This document shows, in pieces, positions 40,480 to 50,167 of a DNA stretch of 64,000 bases. The stretch is from NCBI GenBank assembly GCA_942491465.1, contig CALOBA010000007.1, forward strand, positions 1 through 64,000, read 5' to 3'. The notes under the pieces are model-generated. The model was not told where the DNA came from and did not search any database. It was given only the letters and a program-made list of their open reading frames with translations. Numbering within the stretch: position 1 is the stretch's first letter; each line of letters opens with the position of its first letter. This stretch comes from CALOBA01 sp942491465. Its GTDB lineage: Bacteria; Pseudomonadota; Gammaproteobacteria; Chromatiales; Chromatiaceae. A program made the translations under genes and the position numbers.

Positions 40480-43400
40480 TCAGGATGCGGCGGCCAGGCG
40501 GGCGGCCTCGTCGACGTCGACGGCGACCAGACGCGAGCAGCCGGGCTCGTGCATGGTCACGCCGATCAGGTGGTCGGCGATCTCCATGGTGACCTTGTTG
40601 TGGGTGATGAAGATGAACTGGATCTGCTCGGACATGGAGCGCACCAGCTCGCAGAAGCGTCCGACGTTGGCGTCATCGAGCGGTGCGTCGACCTCGTCGA
40701 GCATGCAGAACGGGGCCGGGTTGAGCTGGAAGATGGCGAACACCAGCGATACGGCGGTGAGTGCCTTCTCGCCGCCGGAGAGCAGGTGGATGCTGGAATT
40801 GCGCTTGCCCGGGGGGCGCGCCATGATGGTGACGCCGGTCTCCAGCAGGTCGTCGCCGGTCAGCTCCAGGTAGGCGCTGCCGCCGCCGAACATCCGCGGG
40901 AACAGCTGCTGGACACCGGCGTTGACGCGATCGAAGGTCTCTTTGAAGCGGGCGCGGGTCTCGCGGTCGATCTTGCGGATGGCGGTCTCCAGGGTCTCCA
41001 GGGAGCGGCTGATGTCGCCGTGCTGCTCGTCCAGATAGCGCATGCGCTCGGATTGCTCTTCGAATTCGTCGATGGCAGCGAGGTTGATGTTGCCGAGGCG
41101 GGCGATGCGGTTGCCGACGCGTTCCAGTGCTTTCGCACAGGTCTCGGCATCGGCATCGGCCGCCACGTCGGCGAGCACGGTCTCGGGGCGCTGGCCGTCG
41201 GCCTTGAGCTGTTCTTCCTGGGTCTGGCGGCGGATGAGGCGCTCCTGGCGCTCCATGCGCTGGCCGTCGAGGCCGCGCACGGCCTCGGCAACGCGCTGCT
41301 CGGTGCGTTGGCGCTGCTGCTCCTTCGCACGTACGGCGGCGTCGAGGCGCTCCATGGCGTCGCGGGCCTCGGTGAGCGCGCTTTCCACGTCCAGCCGCAG
41401 CCCCAGCTGTTCCTCCAGGCGCTCGCGCTGCTCGGCGACCGGCTCGGTGGTCTCCTCGAGGGCGTCGAGCAGGGCGTCGCGGCGCTCCTGCAGGGATGCG
41501 AGCTGGTCCTCGGCGCGCTCCAGGGCGGCGGTGATGCCGTCGCGAGAGGCGCGGCGGGTCTCCACCGCCAGCTCCAGACGGCGGGCCTCGTCGGCGCCGG
41601 CGCCGGCGCCGGCGCGGGCCTCGGCGACGGCGGCGCGCAGGCGCTCGCGCTCGCGCTCCAGTCCTTCGCGCTTGCCGGCCAGGGCGTCGACGGCCTCCAG
41701 GGCCTGGTGCAGGCGCTCGCGGGCGGTCTCGATCTCGTCGGTGGCCTCGTCGCGGCGCTCGGCCAGCTCTTCGCGCTCTGCGGTCAGGCCCTCGCGGCGT
41801 TCTTCGAGGTGCTTGCGCCGGGAGCGGGCGGCGCCGAGCTCGGCGTCGAGGGTGGCGCGCTCGCGGCTGAGGCGGCCGACCTGGTCCAGGGCCTGGTCGC
41901 GCTCGGTCTCCAGGGTCGTGCGCTGCTCGGCCATGGCATCGTGCTCGTCGGCCAGGGTGTCGATGACGCCTTCCAGCTCGTCGATGGCCGCTTGCAGGGT
42001 CTTCAGCGCGTCGGCGCGGGCCAGGCTGCCGGCGAGGCCCTCGCTGCCGGCCGGTGTGCGCAGCCAGTCACGGCCGATGATGCGCCCGTCGCGACAGACG
42101 ATGCGCCGCTCTGCGCCGAGGGCGGCGCGGCGGGTGAGGGCCTCGGGGAGGTCCTCGGCGGTCTCGAAGCCGGCGAGCAGGGCGTCCAGCGGCCAGGGGC
42201 AGCGCACGTGGGCGAGCAGGCCGGCGGCGGGCTCGGCGGCGTCGCCGGCGGCGAGCAGCGTCAGGCCCTCGCAGTCGGCGGCGGCGCCGTGGGCGTCGAA
42301 GGCGTCGGGGTCGATGCAGACCGCGCTCAGGGCCTCGCCGAGGGCGGACTCGACGGCGGCCTGCCAGCCGGGGTCGACGTCGATCAGGTCGAGCAGGCGC
42401 TCGGCGTCCTGCAGGCCGCGCGCCTCGATCCAGGCCGCGACGGCATCGCCGCCGGCCTCCAGCGCGGCGTCCTGCAGGGCCTCCAGCGAGGCCTGGCGGC
42501 CGCGGGAGGTGGACAGCTCGGTGCGGGCGGCATCGAGCCGGGCGCCCAGGGCGCGGCGCTGCTCGTCGAGGTCGCGCAGCTGCTCGGTGGTACGGGTCTG
42601 GGCATCGGCGGCGGCGGCGATGCGCTCGTCGAGGCCTTCGGAGCGCTCGCCGAGGCGCTCGATGCGCTCGCCGAGCTCCGCGGTGTCGAGCCGGCCGAAC
42701 TCCTCGTCGACGCGCGCGGCGCGCTGGTCGTCCTGGGCCATGCGCTGTTCCAAGGCGTTGATGCGACCGCGCTCGGTCTGGGCCTGCTCGGTGGGGGCGG
42801 CGGCCTCGCGCTGGACCGCGTCCCACTGGGCTTGCCAGGCATCCAGGGCGTCCTCGGCGGCGGCCAGGGCCTCGGCGGCGCTGTCCTGACGCTCGCGGGC
42901 CTCCTCCAGTCGGGGCAGGTCGGCGGCCAGCGCGGCGTCGAGTTCGGCCAGGCGCTCGTGATCGCGCTGCAGCAGCGCGGCGGCGTCCTCGTGCTCGCGG
43001 CGCACCCGGCCCAGCTCGGCCTCCTGGCGATTGCGGTTCTCGGTGGCGAACTGGATCGCCTGCTCCAGCCGGGTGATCTCCGAGCCGACGGCGTAGTAGC
43101 GCCCCTGCACGGCGTTGAACTGCTCGGATGCCTCGCTGTAGGCGTCGCGATGCTCCTCGATCTCGGCCTCCAGCCGGCGCTGGGTGGCCCGCTCGGCCTC
43201 GACGCGGTTCTCGGCCTCGGCCAAGGCGCGGTCGCGGGTCTCGATCTCCTGATCGAGATCGCGCCAGCGCAGGGCCGTCAGCTCGGCGCTCAGCCGGCGC
43301 TCGTCGGCCTTGAGCGTGCGGTACTTCTCGGCGGTGGCGGCCTGGCGCTCCAGGTGTTGGAGCTGCTTGGCGACCTCTTCGCGCAGGTCGTCGAGGCGGG

Positions 43401-43974
43401 CGAGGTTGTCGCGGGTGTGGCGGATACGGTTCTCGGTCTCGCGCCGACGCTCCTTGTACTTGGAGATGCCGGCGGCCTCCTCCAGGAACAGCCGCAGCTC
43501 TTCCGGGCGCGCCTCGATGAAGCGCGAGATCATGCCTTGCTCGATGATGGAGTAGCTGCGCGGACCCAGACCGGTGCCGAGGAACAGGTCCTGGATGTCG
43601 CGCCGGCGACAGCGCGAGCCGTTGAGCAAGTAGACCGACTGGCCGTCGCGGGAGATCTGGCGCTTGACCGAGATCTGGTTGAAGCGGGCGTACTCGCCGC
43701 CGGCGCCGCCGTCGCTGTTGTCGAAGATCAGCTCGATGCCGGCCTGGCCCACGGGCTTGCGCGAGGTGCTGCCGTTGAAGATGACGTCGGCCATGGACTG
43801 GCCGCGCAGCATCTTTGCCGAGGATTCGCCCATGACCCAGCGCACGGCGTCGATGACGTTCGACTTGCCGCAGCCGTTGGGGCCGACGATCCCGGCGAGG
43901 TTGCTCGGGAACGGCACCGTCGTCGGGTCGACGAAGGACTTGAACCCGGCCAGTTTGATCTTCTCCAGACGCAT
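40480..43974 (-). CDS. smc: Chromosome segregation ATPase SMC
   Basis: 1164 residues from ATG 43974 (MRLEKIKLAGFKSFVDPTTV); longer frames to 44061 lack homology. N-terminal Walker A 'GIVGPNGCGKSNVIDAVRWV', two coiled-coil arms (about 170-500 and 665-1010) rich in Glu/Arg/Leu, a hinge around 510-650 containing 'DAVAAWIEARGLQDAERLLD', and C-terminal signature 'HLLSGGEKALTAVSLVFAIF' with Walker B 'FCMLDEVDAPLDDANV'. Condensin-type SMC that compacts and separates chromosomes. The presence of SMC (not MukB) fits Chromatiales. Its promoter region contains a hexamer array. Confidence 0.97.
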   Translation of the reverse strand: MRLEKIKLAGFKSFVDPTTVPFPSNLAGIVGPNGCGKSNVIDAVRWVMGESSAKMLRGQSMADVIFNGSTSRKPVGQAGIELIFDNSDGGAGGEYARFNQISVKRQISRDGQSVYLLNGSRCRRRDIQDLFLGTGLGPRSYSIIEQGMISRFIEARPEELRLFLEEAAGISKYKERRRETENRIRHTRDNLARLDDLREEVAKQLQHLERQAATAEKYRTLKADERRLSAELTALRWRDLDQEIETRDRALAEAENRVEAERATQRRLEAEIEEHRDAYSEASEQFNAVQGRYYAVGSEITRLEQAIQFATENRNRQEAELGRVRREHEDAAALLQRDHERLAELDAALAADLPRLEEARERQDSAAEALAAAEDALDAWQAQWDAVQREAAAPTEQAQTERGRINALEQRMAQDDQRAARVDEEFGRLDTAELGERIERLGERSEGLDERIAAAADAQTRTTEQLRDLDEQRRALGARLDAARTELSTSRGRQASLEALQDAALEAGGDAVAAWIEARGLQDAERLLDLIDVDPGWQAAVESALGEALSAVCIDPDAFDAHGAAADCEGLTLLAAGDAAEPAAGLLAHVRCPWPLDALLAGFETAEDLPEALTRRAALGAERRIVCRDGRIIGRDWLRTPAGSEGLAGSLARADALKTLQAAIDELEGVIDTLADEHDAMAEQRTTLETERDQALDQVGRLSRERATLDAELGAARSRRKHLEERREGLTAEREELAERRDEATDEIETARERLHQALEAVDALAGKREGLERERERLRAAVAEARAGAGAGADEARRLELAVETRRASRDGITAALERAEDQLASLQERRDALLDALEETTEPVAEQRERLEEQLGLRLDVESALTEARDAMERLDAAVRAKEQQRQRTEQRVAEAVRGLDGQRMERQERLIRRQTQEEQLKADGQRPETVLADVAADADAETCAKALERVGNRIARLGNINLAAIDEFEEQSERMRYLDEQHGDISRSLETLETAIRKIDRETRARFKETFDRVNAGVQQLFPRMFGGGSAYLELTGDDLLETGVTIMARPPGKRNSSIHLLSGGEKALTAVSLVFAIFQLNPAPFCMLDEVDAPLDDANVGRFCELVRSMSEQIQFIFITHNKVTMEIADHLIGVTMHEPGCSRLVAVDVDEAARLAAAS

Positions 43975-44090
43975 GGCGGCACGATACTGGACGGCCCTTG
44001 GGACCACAACCTCGCGGTTGCGCATGAAGGCGATGCCGGGCGTCGCGCGAGGGTGCCTCATCGCCTGGGCAGCTTCGAGTATCCTAGCGG

Positions 44091-44196
44091 CGATCCCGAT
44101 CCCGATCCCGATCCCGATCCCGATCCCGATCCCGATCCCGATCCCGATCCCGATCCCGATCCCGATCCCGATCCCGATCCCGATCCCGATCCCGAT
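44091..44196. repeat. CGATCC hexanucleotide array, about 17.7 units
   Basis: Perfect tandem CGATCC units between the divergent smc and queF starts (smc ATG at 43974, queF ATG at 44236). No interruptions are seen until 'CGATCTTGAAC'. Length can change by slippage. A degenerate relative (GATCGG/ATCGGT units) is at 63541-63581. Confidence 0.97.
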
Positions 44197-44235
44197 CTTG
44201 AACTTGTTCTTCCCTCATAACTGGAGACCCTCTGG

Positions 44236-44625
44236 ATGACGACCGCACCGAGTAAGCTGCTCGAGACCTTTCCGAACCCCCAGCCCGAGCGTGACTACAG
44301 CGTGCGTATTCGAGTGCCCGAGTTCACCTGTCTGTGCCCGAAGACCGGCCAGCCCGATTTCGCCGAGCTGACGCTGGAGTACGTCCCCGAGCAGCGCTGC
44401 GTGGAGCTGAAGTCGCTGAAGGGCTATGTCTGGTCCTATCGCGACGAGGGCCATTTTCACGAAAAGGTGACGAATCTGATGCTCAACGATCTGGTCGTCG
44501 CGGTGGCGCCGCGGTTCATGCGGTTGACCGCGGAGTTCAACGTCCGCGGCGGCATCTATACGACGGTGGTCGTCGAGCACCGGGCCGAGGATTGGCAGGC
44601 GCCGGCGCCGGTGCAGCTACCCTGA
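44236..44625 (+). CDS. queF: NADPH-dependent 7-cyano-7-deazaguanine (preQ0) reductase QueF
   Basis: 129 residues, the short type. Nucleophile Cys and catalytic Asp region 'FTCLCPKTGQPDFAEL', the QueF motif 'ELKSLKGYVWSYRDEGHFHE', and 'RFMRLTAEFNVRGGI' for subunit contacts. Reduces preQ0 to preQ1 in queuosine synthesis; cytosolic. ATG 44236 has GGAGACC upstream. It may be co-transcribed with the FGGY kinase 13 bp downstream. Confidence 0.95.
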   Translation: MTTAPSKLLETFPNPQPERDYSVRIRVPEFTCLCPKTGQPDFAELTLEYVPEQRCVELKSLKGYVWSYRDEGHFHEKVTNLMLNDLVVAVAPRFMRLTAEFNVRGGIYTTVVVEHRAEDWQAPAPVQLP

Positions 44626-44638
44626 GCCGGTCGGTTCG

Positions 44639-45922
44639 ATGACCACGGGCTGCACGGTCGGTGTCGATGTCGGCACCTCGGGCTGTCGGGCGGTGGCCGT
44701 TACGGCGAGCGGCGAGCCGATCGCCGAGGCGGTGGCGCCGTTGCCGGCGCCGTTGCGGCTGGCGAACGGGGGTGTCGAACAGGACCCGCAGCTATGGTGG
44801 CAGGGGCTGCTGGAGGTGCTGCGCCGGCTCGGTGGGCAACTGGACGACCGCCCGGTGCAGGCGCTCGGTCTGGACGGGACGTCGGCGACCTTGCTGTTGT
44901 GCCGACCCGACGGCATGCCGCTGGGACCGGCGATGATGTACAACGACTGCCGGGCGCGGCTGCAGGCGCAGCAGATCGCGGCGGTGGCGCCGGCCGACTC
45001 GCCGGCCCGCGGGGCCAGCTCCGCGCTGGCGAAGCTGATGTTCCTGCGCGAGCGCTACCGACCGCACGCGCCGGTCCTGGCCCTGCATCAGGCCGATTGG
45101 CTCACTGGCCGGTTGCTCGGACGACAGGGGACGAGCGACTGGAACAATGGCCTGAAGCTTGGCTTCGAGCCGGCGCAGGAGACCTGGCCGGCCTGGCTGG
45201 AGCGATTGGCGCTGGCCCCGATTGCGCTGCCGCGCTGCCATCGCCCGGGCGAGGTGCTCGGCCAAATGGCCGAGTCGGTGTGCGCACGGATCGGATGGGC
45301 GCCGGGTGTGGTGGTCTGTGCCGGGACCACCGACAGCACCGCGGCGGTGCTTGCAACCGGCGCTGCCCAAGCCGGCGATGCGATTACCGCACTGGGCAGC
45401 ACGCTGGTGCTGAAGATCGTCTCCGATCGTCCCGTCAGCGCGCCGGATTACGGCGTCTACAGTCACCGCATCGGTCGCCGATGGCTGGTCGGCGGGGCCT
45501 CGAACGCCGGCGGGGCGGTGCTGCGGCAGTTCTTCGACGACCGGCAGATCCGCATGCTCAGTGCCGGGATCGATCCGTCGATGCCGTCCGGCCTGGACTA
45601 CTATCCGTTGCCGGGCCCGGGTGAGCGATTTCCACGGAATGATCCCGCGCTGCAGCCCCGGCTGTCGCCGCGCCCGGCCGATGATCGGCGCTTTCTCCAC
45701 GGGCTGCTTGAGGGGATCGGCCGCATCGAGGCCGCCGGTTATCGACGTCTGGCCGAGCTCGGCGCACCGCCGCCGCGGCGTGTATTGACTATCGGCGGCG
45801 GCGCCGAAAACCCGGTCTGGACGTCGCTGCGTCGGCGGTTGCTCGGGATTGCGGTGCAGCCCGCCCGGCACCAGCAGGCGGCCTACGGTGCCGCGCTGCT
45901 GGCGTTGGGGCGCGGGCTTTAG
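44639..45922 (+). CDS. FGGY-family carbohydrate kinase
   Basis: 427 residues. N-terminal phosphate-binding loop 'VGVDVGTSGCRAVAV', 'GGVEQDPQLWWQGLLEVL' and 'ALGLDGTSATLLL', and the C-terminal domain 'LGSTLVLKIVS', 'GGASNAGGAVLRQFF' and 'VLTIGGGAENPVWTSLRRRL'. Catalytic Asp expected in 'YNDCRA'. Shorter than xylulokinases (about 480-500) and similar to the D-ribulose/xylulose kinases of cyanobacteria and plants; the exact sugar is not determined. The end overlaps the converging prsT gene by 4 bp. Confidence 0.85.
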   Translation: MTTGCTVGVDVGTSGCRAVAVTASGEPIAEAVAPLPAPLRLANGGVEQDPQLWWQGLLEVLRRLGGQLDDRPVQALGLDGTSATLLLCRPDGMPLGPAMMYNDCRARLQAQQIAAVAPADSPARGASSALAKLMFLRERYRPHAPVLALHQADWLTGRLLGRQGTSDWNNGLKLGFEPAQETWPAWLERLALAPIALPRCHRPGEVLGQMAESVCARIGWAPGVVVCAGTTDSTAAVLATGAAQAGDAITALGSTLVLKIVSDRPVSAPDYGVYSHRIGRRWLVGGASNAGGAVLRQFFDDRQIRMLSAGIDPSMPSGLDYYPLPGPGERFPRNDPALQPRLSPRPADDRRFLHGLLEGIGRIEAAGYRRLAELGAPPPRRVLTIGGGAENPVWTSLRRRLLGIAVQPARHQQAAYGAALLALGRGL

Positions 45923-48726
45923 CCGGCGGGGGCGTTTGCGCCGGCGTCGTCTTTCAGAATGCCCTCGAGCAGCGCCTTTGCCTGTGGGGCCTGCTCGGCG
46001 TTCGGGTGCTCGCGCAGCAACCGCCGCAGGATGGTGACCGCCTCCTCGGATCGGTCGACGGCATCGAGCGCGACCGCAACGTGGTAGGCGATCTCGGTTT
46101 GGGTCGGGAATGCCAGGTGGGCCTGCTGCAGGATGCTCAAGCCTTCGCTGCGCTGGCCGCTGTTGAATAAGATCCAGCCGTAGGTGTCCGCGACCTCGGG
46201 ACGGTTCGGGGCTTGGTCGTAGGCCTCGCGCGCGAGATCGAGGGCGCGTGCATCGCCGCGCTCCTGAAGCATCCAGGCCATGTTGTTGAGCACGACGAGG
46301 TTGCGCACACCCGCGTCGTACAGCGACGTGTAAAGCTCCAGGGCTGCGTCGTCCTCGCCGTTGCTTTGCAGCAGCATCGCCAGCATGGACGCGGAGGCCT
46401 GGTCGTCGGCGTTGTCGTCGAGCCAGTCCTTGAGGACGCCAATGGCGGGGTCGATCTCGTCGTTGCCGAGCAGTGCCTCGGTCAGGTCGCGGACGGTCTG
46501 GGAGCCTGGCGCTAGGTCCAGTGCCTTGCGCAGCGGCGCGACGGCGGCGGCCGGATTGCGTGCCGCTTTCTGAATGGCGGCCTCCATGCGAAAGCCCAGC
46601 GCCTGGTCCGGGTACTCCTCCTGGAGTTCGCGGGCGATCTGGACCGCCTCGTCGATGTCGCCGTCGTCCGCCAACACCGAGGCCAAGGCGATCTTCACTT
46701 GCGCAGCGTCGGGGCGCACCGATAGGGCGCGGCGAAACGCCGCTGCCGCACCGGCCAAGTCGGAGTCCTTCCAAAGTGCGCCGCCGCGCAAGTAGTGCAG
46801 CTCGGCGTTATCGGGGCGCAGTTCCACCAGACGGTCGAACGTGCGGATGGCGTTGGTCGTCTCACCGGCCAGCGTTGCCGCCCGCGCATACTGCTCCAGC
46901 GCCGCCGCGTTGTCGGGAAAACGGTTTGCGAGATCACTGGCAACGGCCAGGGCCTTGAGATGGTCTTGTTGCCTTATATAGAGACGCGACAGGAGCAGGC
47001 CGGCCTGTATGGCGTTAGGGTTGGCATCTTGGGCCTTCACCAGCCATTCCTCTATCTCGTCAACCGCTCCGCGTCGCTCGGCCAGTGCCGCCATGGCGAG
47101 CAGCGCGGCTAGATTCTCCGGTTTGCGGGCCAGGATCTGTTGGTAAAGTTCCGCCGCCTTGTCGTCGTTTTCCTGCGCGACCTCGATGCGGGCGAGATTG
47201 ATGTTCGCCGTGGTGAACTCCGGGTCTATCTGGAGGGCCTTCTGAAAGCGCTCTCGGGCCGCCGGCATGTCGCCCTTGGACATCAGCGCGAGGCCGGTGA
47301 GGTTGTAAGGGATGGGACTGTCGGGTCGCCGCTGCTCGAGGGCTTGGCTGGCATCGACGGCTTGATCGTACTTCTCCTCCTTGATCAGTGTCAGCACCAG
47401 CAGGATGTCGGCCTGGAGGACGTCTTGGCCGAGGTCGACGGCCGAGTCGAGTTCGGTGATGGCCTCGTCCATCTTGCCGTCGGCGATCAACGTCAGGGCG
47501 AGCTGGGTGCGCAGCGCGGCGACGTCGGGGGCGGCCTCGACCGCCTTCGACAGCCAGATTTGGCCTTTCTCGGCTTCGCCGTTGAGGAGGTAGGCGCTGC
47601 CGAGCAGCGCCATCAGCTGGGCGTCCCCCTCTTGTTCTACCGCCGGCAGCAGGATCTTGATTGCGCGTTGGGGCTCGCGCAGCTTCAATCGGGTGGCCGC
47701 CAAGACCTTGCGCGCCTGGAGGTTGTTCGGCAGTGCCTGCAGCACGTTGCTGAGATATTCATCGGCGATCTGCAGTTCGTTCTTGGCGTAGCTGATCACG
47801 CCCATCAACAACTGGCTCTGAATGTGGCCGGGCTGTGCCGAGAGCACCTGCTGCAACAGCTCGGCAGCCTTGTCCCAGTCCCGATCGTAGAAGCTGATGA
47901 CGCCGCGCAGATAGCGGGCAATGACGATGTCCGAGTTGATGGCATCGACCTGATCGAGATCCTTGGCGGCGGCCTCGAAGTCCTGCTGTCTGACGGCGAT
48001 GGTGGCGCGAGAGATGAGGGCGCGCAGATTGTTCGGCTCGATCTCCAGCACCTTGGTCAAGGTGGCCGCCGCCTCGGCGTTGGCCTGCTGTCGGTTGTAG
48101 ATCTCCGCGCGCAGCAGCAACGGGCCGACCTCATCGGGGGTCTGGGCAAGCAATGCGTCGGCTGCATTTGCAGCTGCCTCCAGGTCGCCCGCGAGCAGCG
48201 ACAGTTGGGCGAGCCCGACGCCGGCCATGCGATCCGTCGGATCGAGTTCGACGGCCCTGGCGAACTCGGCTCTGGCCTCGTCGGGCTGCTCCAGGCCCAG
48301 GTGTGCCCGACCGCGCAGACCGTGGGCCCTGCCATGCTCTTGCGCGGGCAGCTCGGCGATGGGGAGCAGCTCGAAGACCTCGTCGAACTTGGCCTGCTGG
48401 AGTAGCGACTCGGCCAAATCCAGCCGCCACTGCGATGGATCGGCGCCGAGCTCGGCGGCGCGGCGCAGCTCCTTCTCGGCACCGGCACCTTCGCCGAGTT
48501 CGAGTTGGGTCCTTCCCAGCAGGAGTCGAGCTTCCAGCACGCCCGGGTCCTGCTGCAGCAGGTTCTTCAGCGTGATCATCGCGGAGCGCAGCTCACCCTG
48601 GTCGAATTGCGCATTGGCCTCGGCCAGCGCCGAGTCGGTATCGGCACGCCCCGGCAACGACAGCAGCGCCAACGAAAGGGCCAGGGTGAGGACGGTGCTT
48701 TGCAGCGGTGTTGAAATCGGTCTCAT
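45919..48726 (-). CDS. prsT: PEP-CTERM/XrtA-system TPR protein PrsT
   Basis: 935 residues. Signal peptide 1-28 (LTLALSLALLSLPGRA), then about 22 tetratricopeptide repeats across the rest of the protein ('ALAEANAQFDQGELRSAMIT', 'EARLLLGRTQLELGEGAGAE', 'PNNLQARKVLAATRLKLREP', 'AELHYLRGGALWKDSDLAGA'), ending in an Ala/Gly tail. Length and layout match the PrsT family, a periplasmic or outer-membrane scaffold in exosortase-linked exopolysaccharide export. Located directly downstream of prsR and prsK on the same strand. Confidence 0.9.
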   Translation of the reverse strand: MRPISTPLQSTVLTLALSLALLSLPGRADTDSALAEANAQFDQGELRSAMITLKNLLQQDPGVLEARLLLGRTQLELGEGAGAEKELRRAAELGADPSQWRLDLAESLLQQAKFDEVFELLPIAELPAQEHGRAHGLRGRAHLGLEQPDEARAEFARAVELDPTDRMAGVGLAQLSLLAGDLEAAANAADALLAQTPDEVGPLLLRAEIYNRQQANAEAAATLTKVLEIEPNNLRALISRATIAVRQQDFEAAAKDLDQVDAINSDIVIARYLRGVISFYDRDWDKAAELLQQVLSAQPGHIQSQLLMGVISYAKNELQIADEYLSNVLQALPNNLQARKVLAATRLKLREPQRAIKILLPAVEQEGDAQLMALLGSAYLLNGEAEKGQIWLSKAVEAAPDVAALRTQLALTLIADGKMDEAITELDSAVDLGQDVLQADILLVLTLIKEEKYDQAVDASQALEQRRPDSPIPYNLTGLALMSKGDMPAARERFQKALQIDPEFTTANINLARIEVAQENDDKAAELYQQILARKPENLAALLAMAALAERRGAVDEIEEWLVKAQDANPNAIQAGLLLSRLYIRQQDHLKALAVASDLANRFPDNAAALEQYARAATLAGETTNAIRTFDRLVELRPDNAELHYLRGGALWKDSDLAGAAAAFRRALSVRPDAAQVKIALASVLADDGDIDEAVQIARELQEEYPDQALGFRMEAAIQKAARNPAAAVAPLRKALDLAPGSQTVRDLTEALLGNDEIDPAIGVLKDWLDDNADDQASASMLAMLLQSNGEDDAALELYTSLYDAGVRNLVVLNNMAWMLQERGDARALDLAREAYDQAPNRPEVADTYGWILFNSGQRSEGLSILQQAHLAFPTQTEIAYHVAVALDAVDRSEEAVTILRRLLREHPNAEQAPQAKALLEGILKDDAGANAPAG

Positions 48727-48793
48727 GATGTCTCCGATGAGCGCGGTGGATGGGGCTTAAGGGGTCAGATTCCCGGTCGCCGGGCGCGGAGGC

Positions 48794-50167
48794 CTAGCGA
48801 CTGGAGATATCGTACTTCTTCAACAGGTTGTAGAGCGTCGGTCGGGTGATGCCGAGCAGCTCGGCCGTGCGCGAGATGTTGTCGCCGGAGAAATGGAACG
48901 CGCGCTTGATTGCGCGCCGCTCCGCTTGCTCGCGAATCTCGCGCAGGTCGAACGGCTCGGACTCGACCACGGCGTCGGCCAGCTCCAGATCTTCGGCGGT
49001 GATCTTGGGGCCGTCGCTCATGATGACGGCTCGCTTGATCCGGTTCTCCAGTTCGCGCACGTTGCCGGGCCAGCTATAGCTCTCTATGACGGTCAATGCG
49101 TGCTTGGTGAAATCTCTGACGGGACGTTTGTGCTGATGGGCGAAGCGGTGCAGGAAGGCGCGGGCGAGGACAACGGCATCGCCCTCGCGCTCGCGCAGTG
49201 GCGGGACTGCGATGGTCGCCTCGTTGATCCGATAGTAGAGATCTTCGCGGAAGTGGCCCTTTTCGATCAGATACGGGAGGTTCTGGTGCGTGGCGCAGAC
49301 GACGCGCACGTCGACCGGTATCCCGCGGCGGCTGCCGATGCGGTCGATGATGCGTTCCTGCAGAAATCGCAGCAGCTTCGCCTGCAGGGCAATCGGCAGA
49401 TCGCCGATCTCGTCGAGAAAAAGGATACCGCCGTCGGCAACCTCGAACTTGCCGCGGGTCGTTCGCAGGGCGCCGGTGAAGGCGCCCTTTTCGTAGCCGA
49501 ACAGCTCACTTTCCAGCAGGTTCTCGGGAATCGCCGCGCAGTTGATGGCCACCAGCGGCTTGTTGGCGCGATCGCTGAGTGCATGCAGGATGCGCAGCAG
49601 CACCTCTTTGCCGGTGCCGCTCTCGCCGAGGATCAGGGTGGTGACATCCGTCGGTCCGAGCTTCTCGACCGTGCGGCAGACCTTTGCCATCTCCGGGCTG
49701 ACGGCGACCAGCTCGCTGAACGGCGAGCCGCCTTGTTGCGTGCTGAGCCTGCGATTCTCTTCCTCGAGCCGGGCCAGGCGCGCGGCACGCTCGACGGCCA
49801 GGCGCAAGGTATCGGGGTCGATCGGCTTTTCGTAGAAGTCGTAGGCGCCGAGCCCGATGGCGCGGACCGCGTTGCTGCGGTCGTCGTGCCCGGTGACGAC
49901 AATGACCTTGGTTTCCGGGGCGAAGGTGAGGATCTCGGTCAGCGCCTGGAAGCCTTCGCTGGTTCCACCCGGGTCGGGGGGGAGGCCCAGATCCAATGTG
50001 ACGACTGTCGGTGCGGAGCGGCGCACGGTTGCAAGGGCGTCGATGCGGTTGTCCGCGGTCAGGACTTCGAAGTCATCGAAGGTCCACTTCAGCTGCCGCA
50101 GCAGCCCTTCATCGTCCTCGACCACGAGGAGCTGTGTCGGCCGGTCGTCGCTGCGACGATTATCCAA
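48794..50167 (-). CDS. prsR: Sigma-54-dependent response regulator PrsR
   Basis: 457 residues from TTG 50167 (LDNRRSDDRPTQLLVVED); the longer frame beyond it is antisense to PrsK reading. Receiver domain (phospho-Asp in 'VVTLDLGLPPDP'), then a sigma-54 interaction domain with Walker A 'LGESGTGKEVL', the GAFTGA loop in 'YEKGAFTGALRTTRGKFEVA', Walker B 'GGILFLDEIGDLP', and a Fis-type helix-turn-helix at the end 'NISRTAELLGITRPTLYNLL'. The start overlaps the prsK stop by 8 bp. Activates sigma-54 promoters of PEP-CTERM/EPS genes; the targets cannot be told from this window. Confidence 0.93.
   Translation of the reverse strand: MDNRRSDDRPTQLLVVEDDEGLLRQLKWTFDDFEVLTADNRIDALATVRRSAPTVVTLDLGLPPDPGGTSEGFQALTEILTFAPETKVIVVTGHDDRSNAVRAIGLGAYDFYEKPIDPDTLRLAVERAARLARLEEENRRLSTQQGGSPFSELVAVSPEMAKVCRTVEKLGPTDVTTLILGESGTGKEVLLRILHALSDRANKPLVAINCAAIPENLLESELFGYEKGAFTGALRTTRGKFEVADGGILFLDEIGDLPIALQAKLLRFLQERIIDRIGSRRGIPVDVRVVCATHQNLPYLIEKGHFREDLYYRINEATIAVPPLREREGDAVVLARAFLHRFAHQHKRPVRDFTKHALTVIESYSWPGNVRELENRIKRAVIMSDGPKITAEDLELADAVVESEPFDLREIREQAERRAIKRAFHFSGDNISRTAELLGITRPTLYNLLKKYDISSR

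Noticed and set aside
44091..44196. CGATCC array as coding (Asp-Pro)n or as a CRISPR-like repeat
   Set aside because: No start or flanking coding sequence, unit too short and no spacers; it is a simple repeat.
40549..44220. 1223-codon frame on the + strand opposite smc
   Set aside because: GC-rich antisense shadow of the SMC coiled coils (Gly/Ala/Leu-rich, no domain); smc is unmistakable on the other strand.
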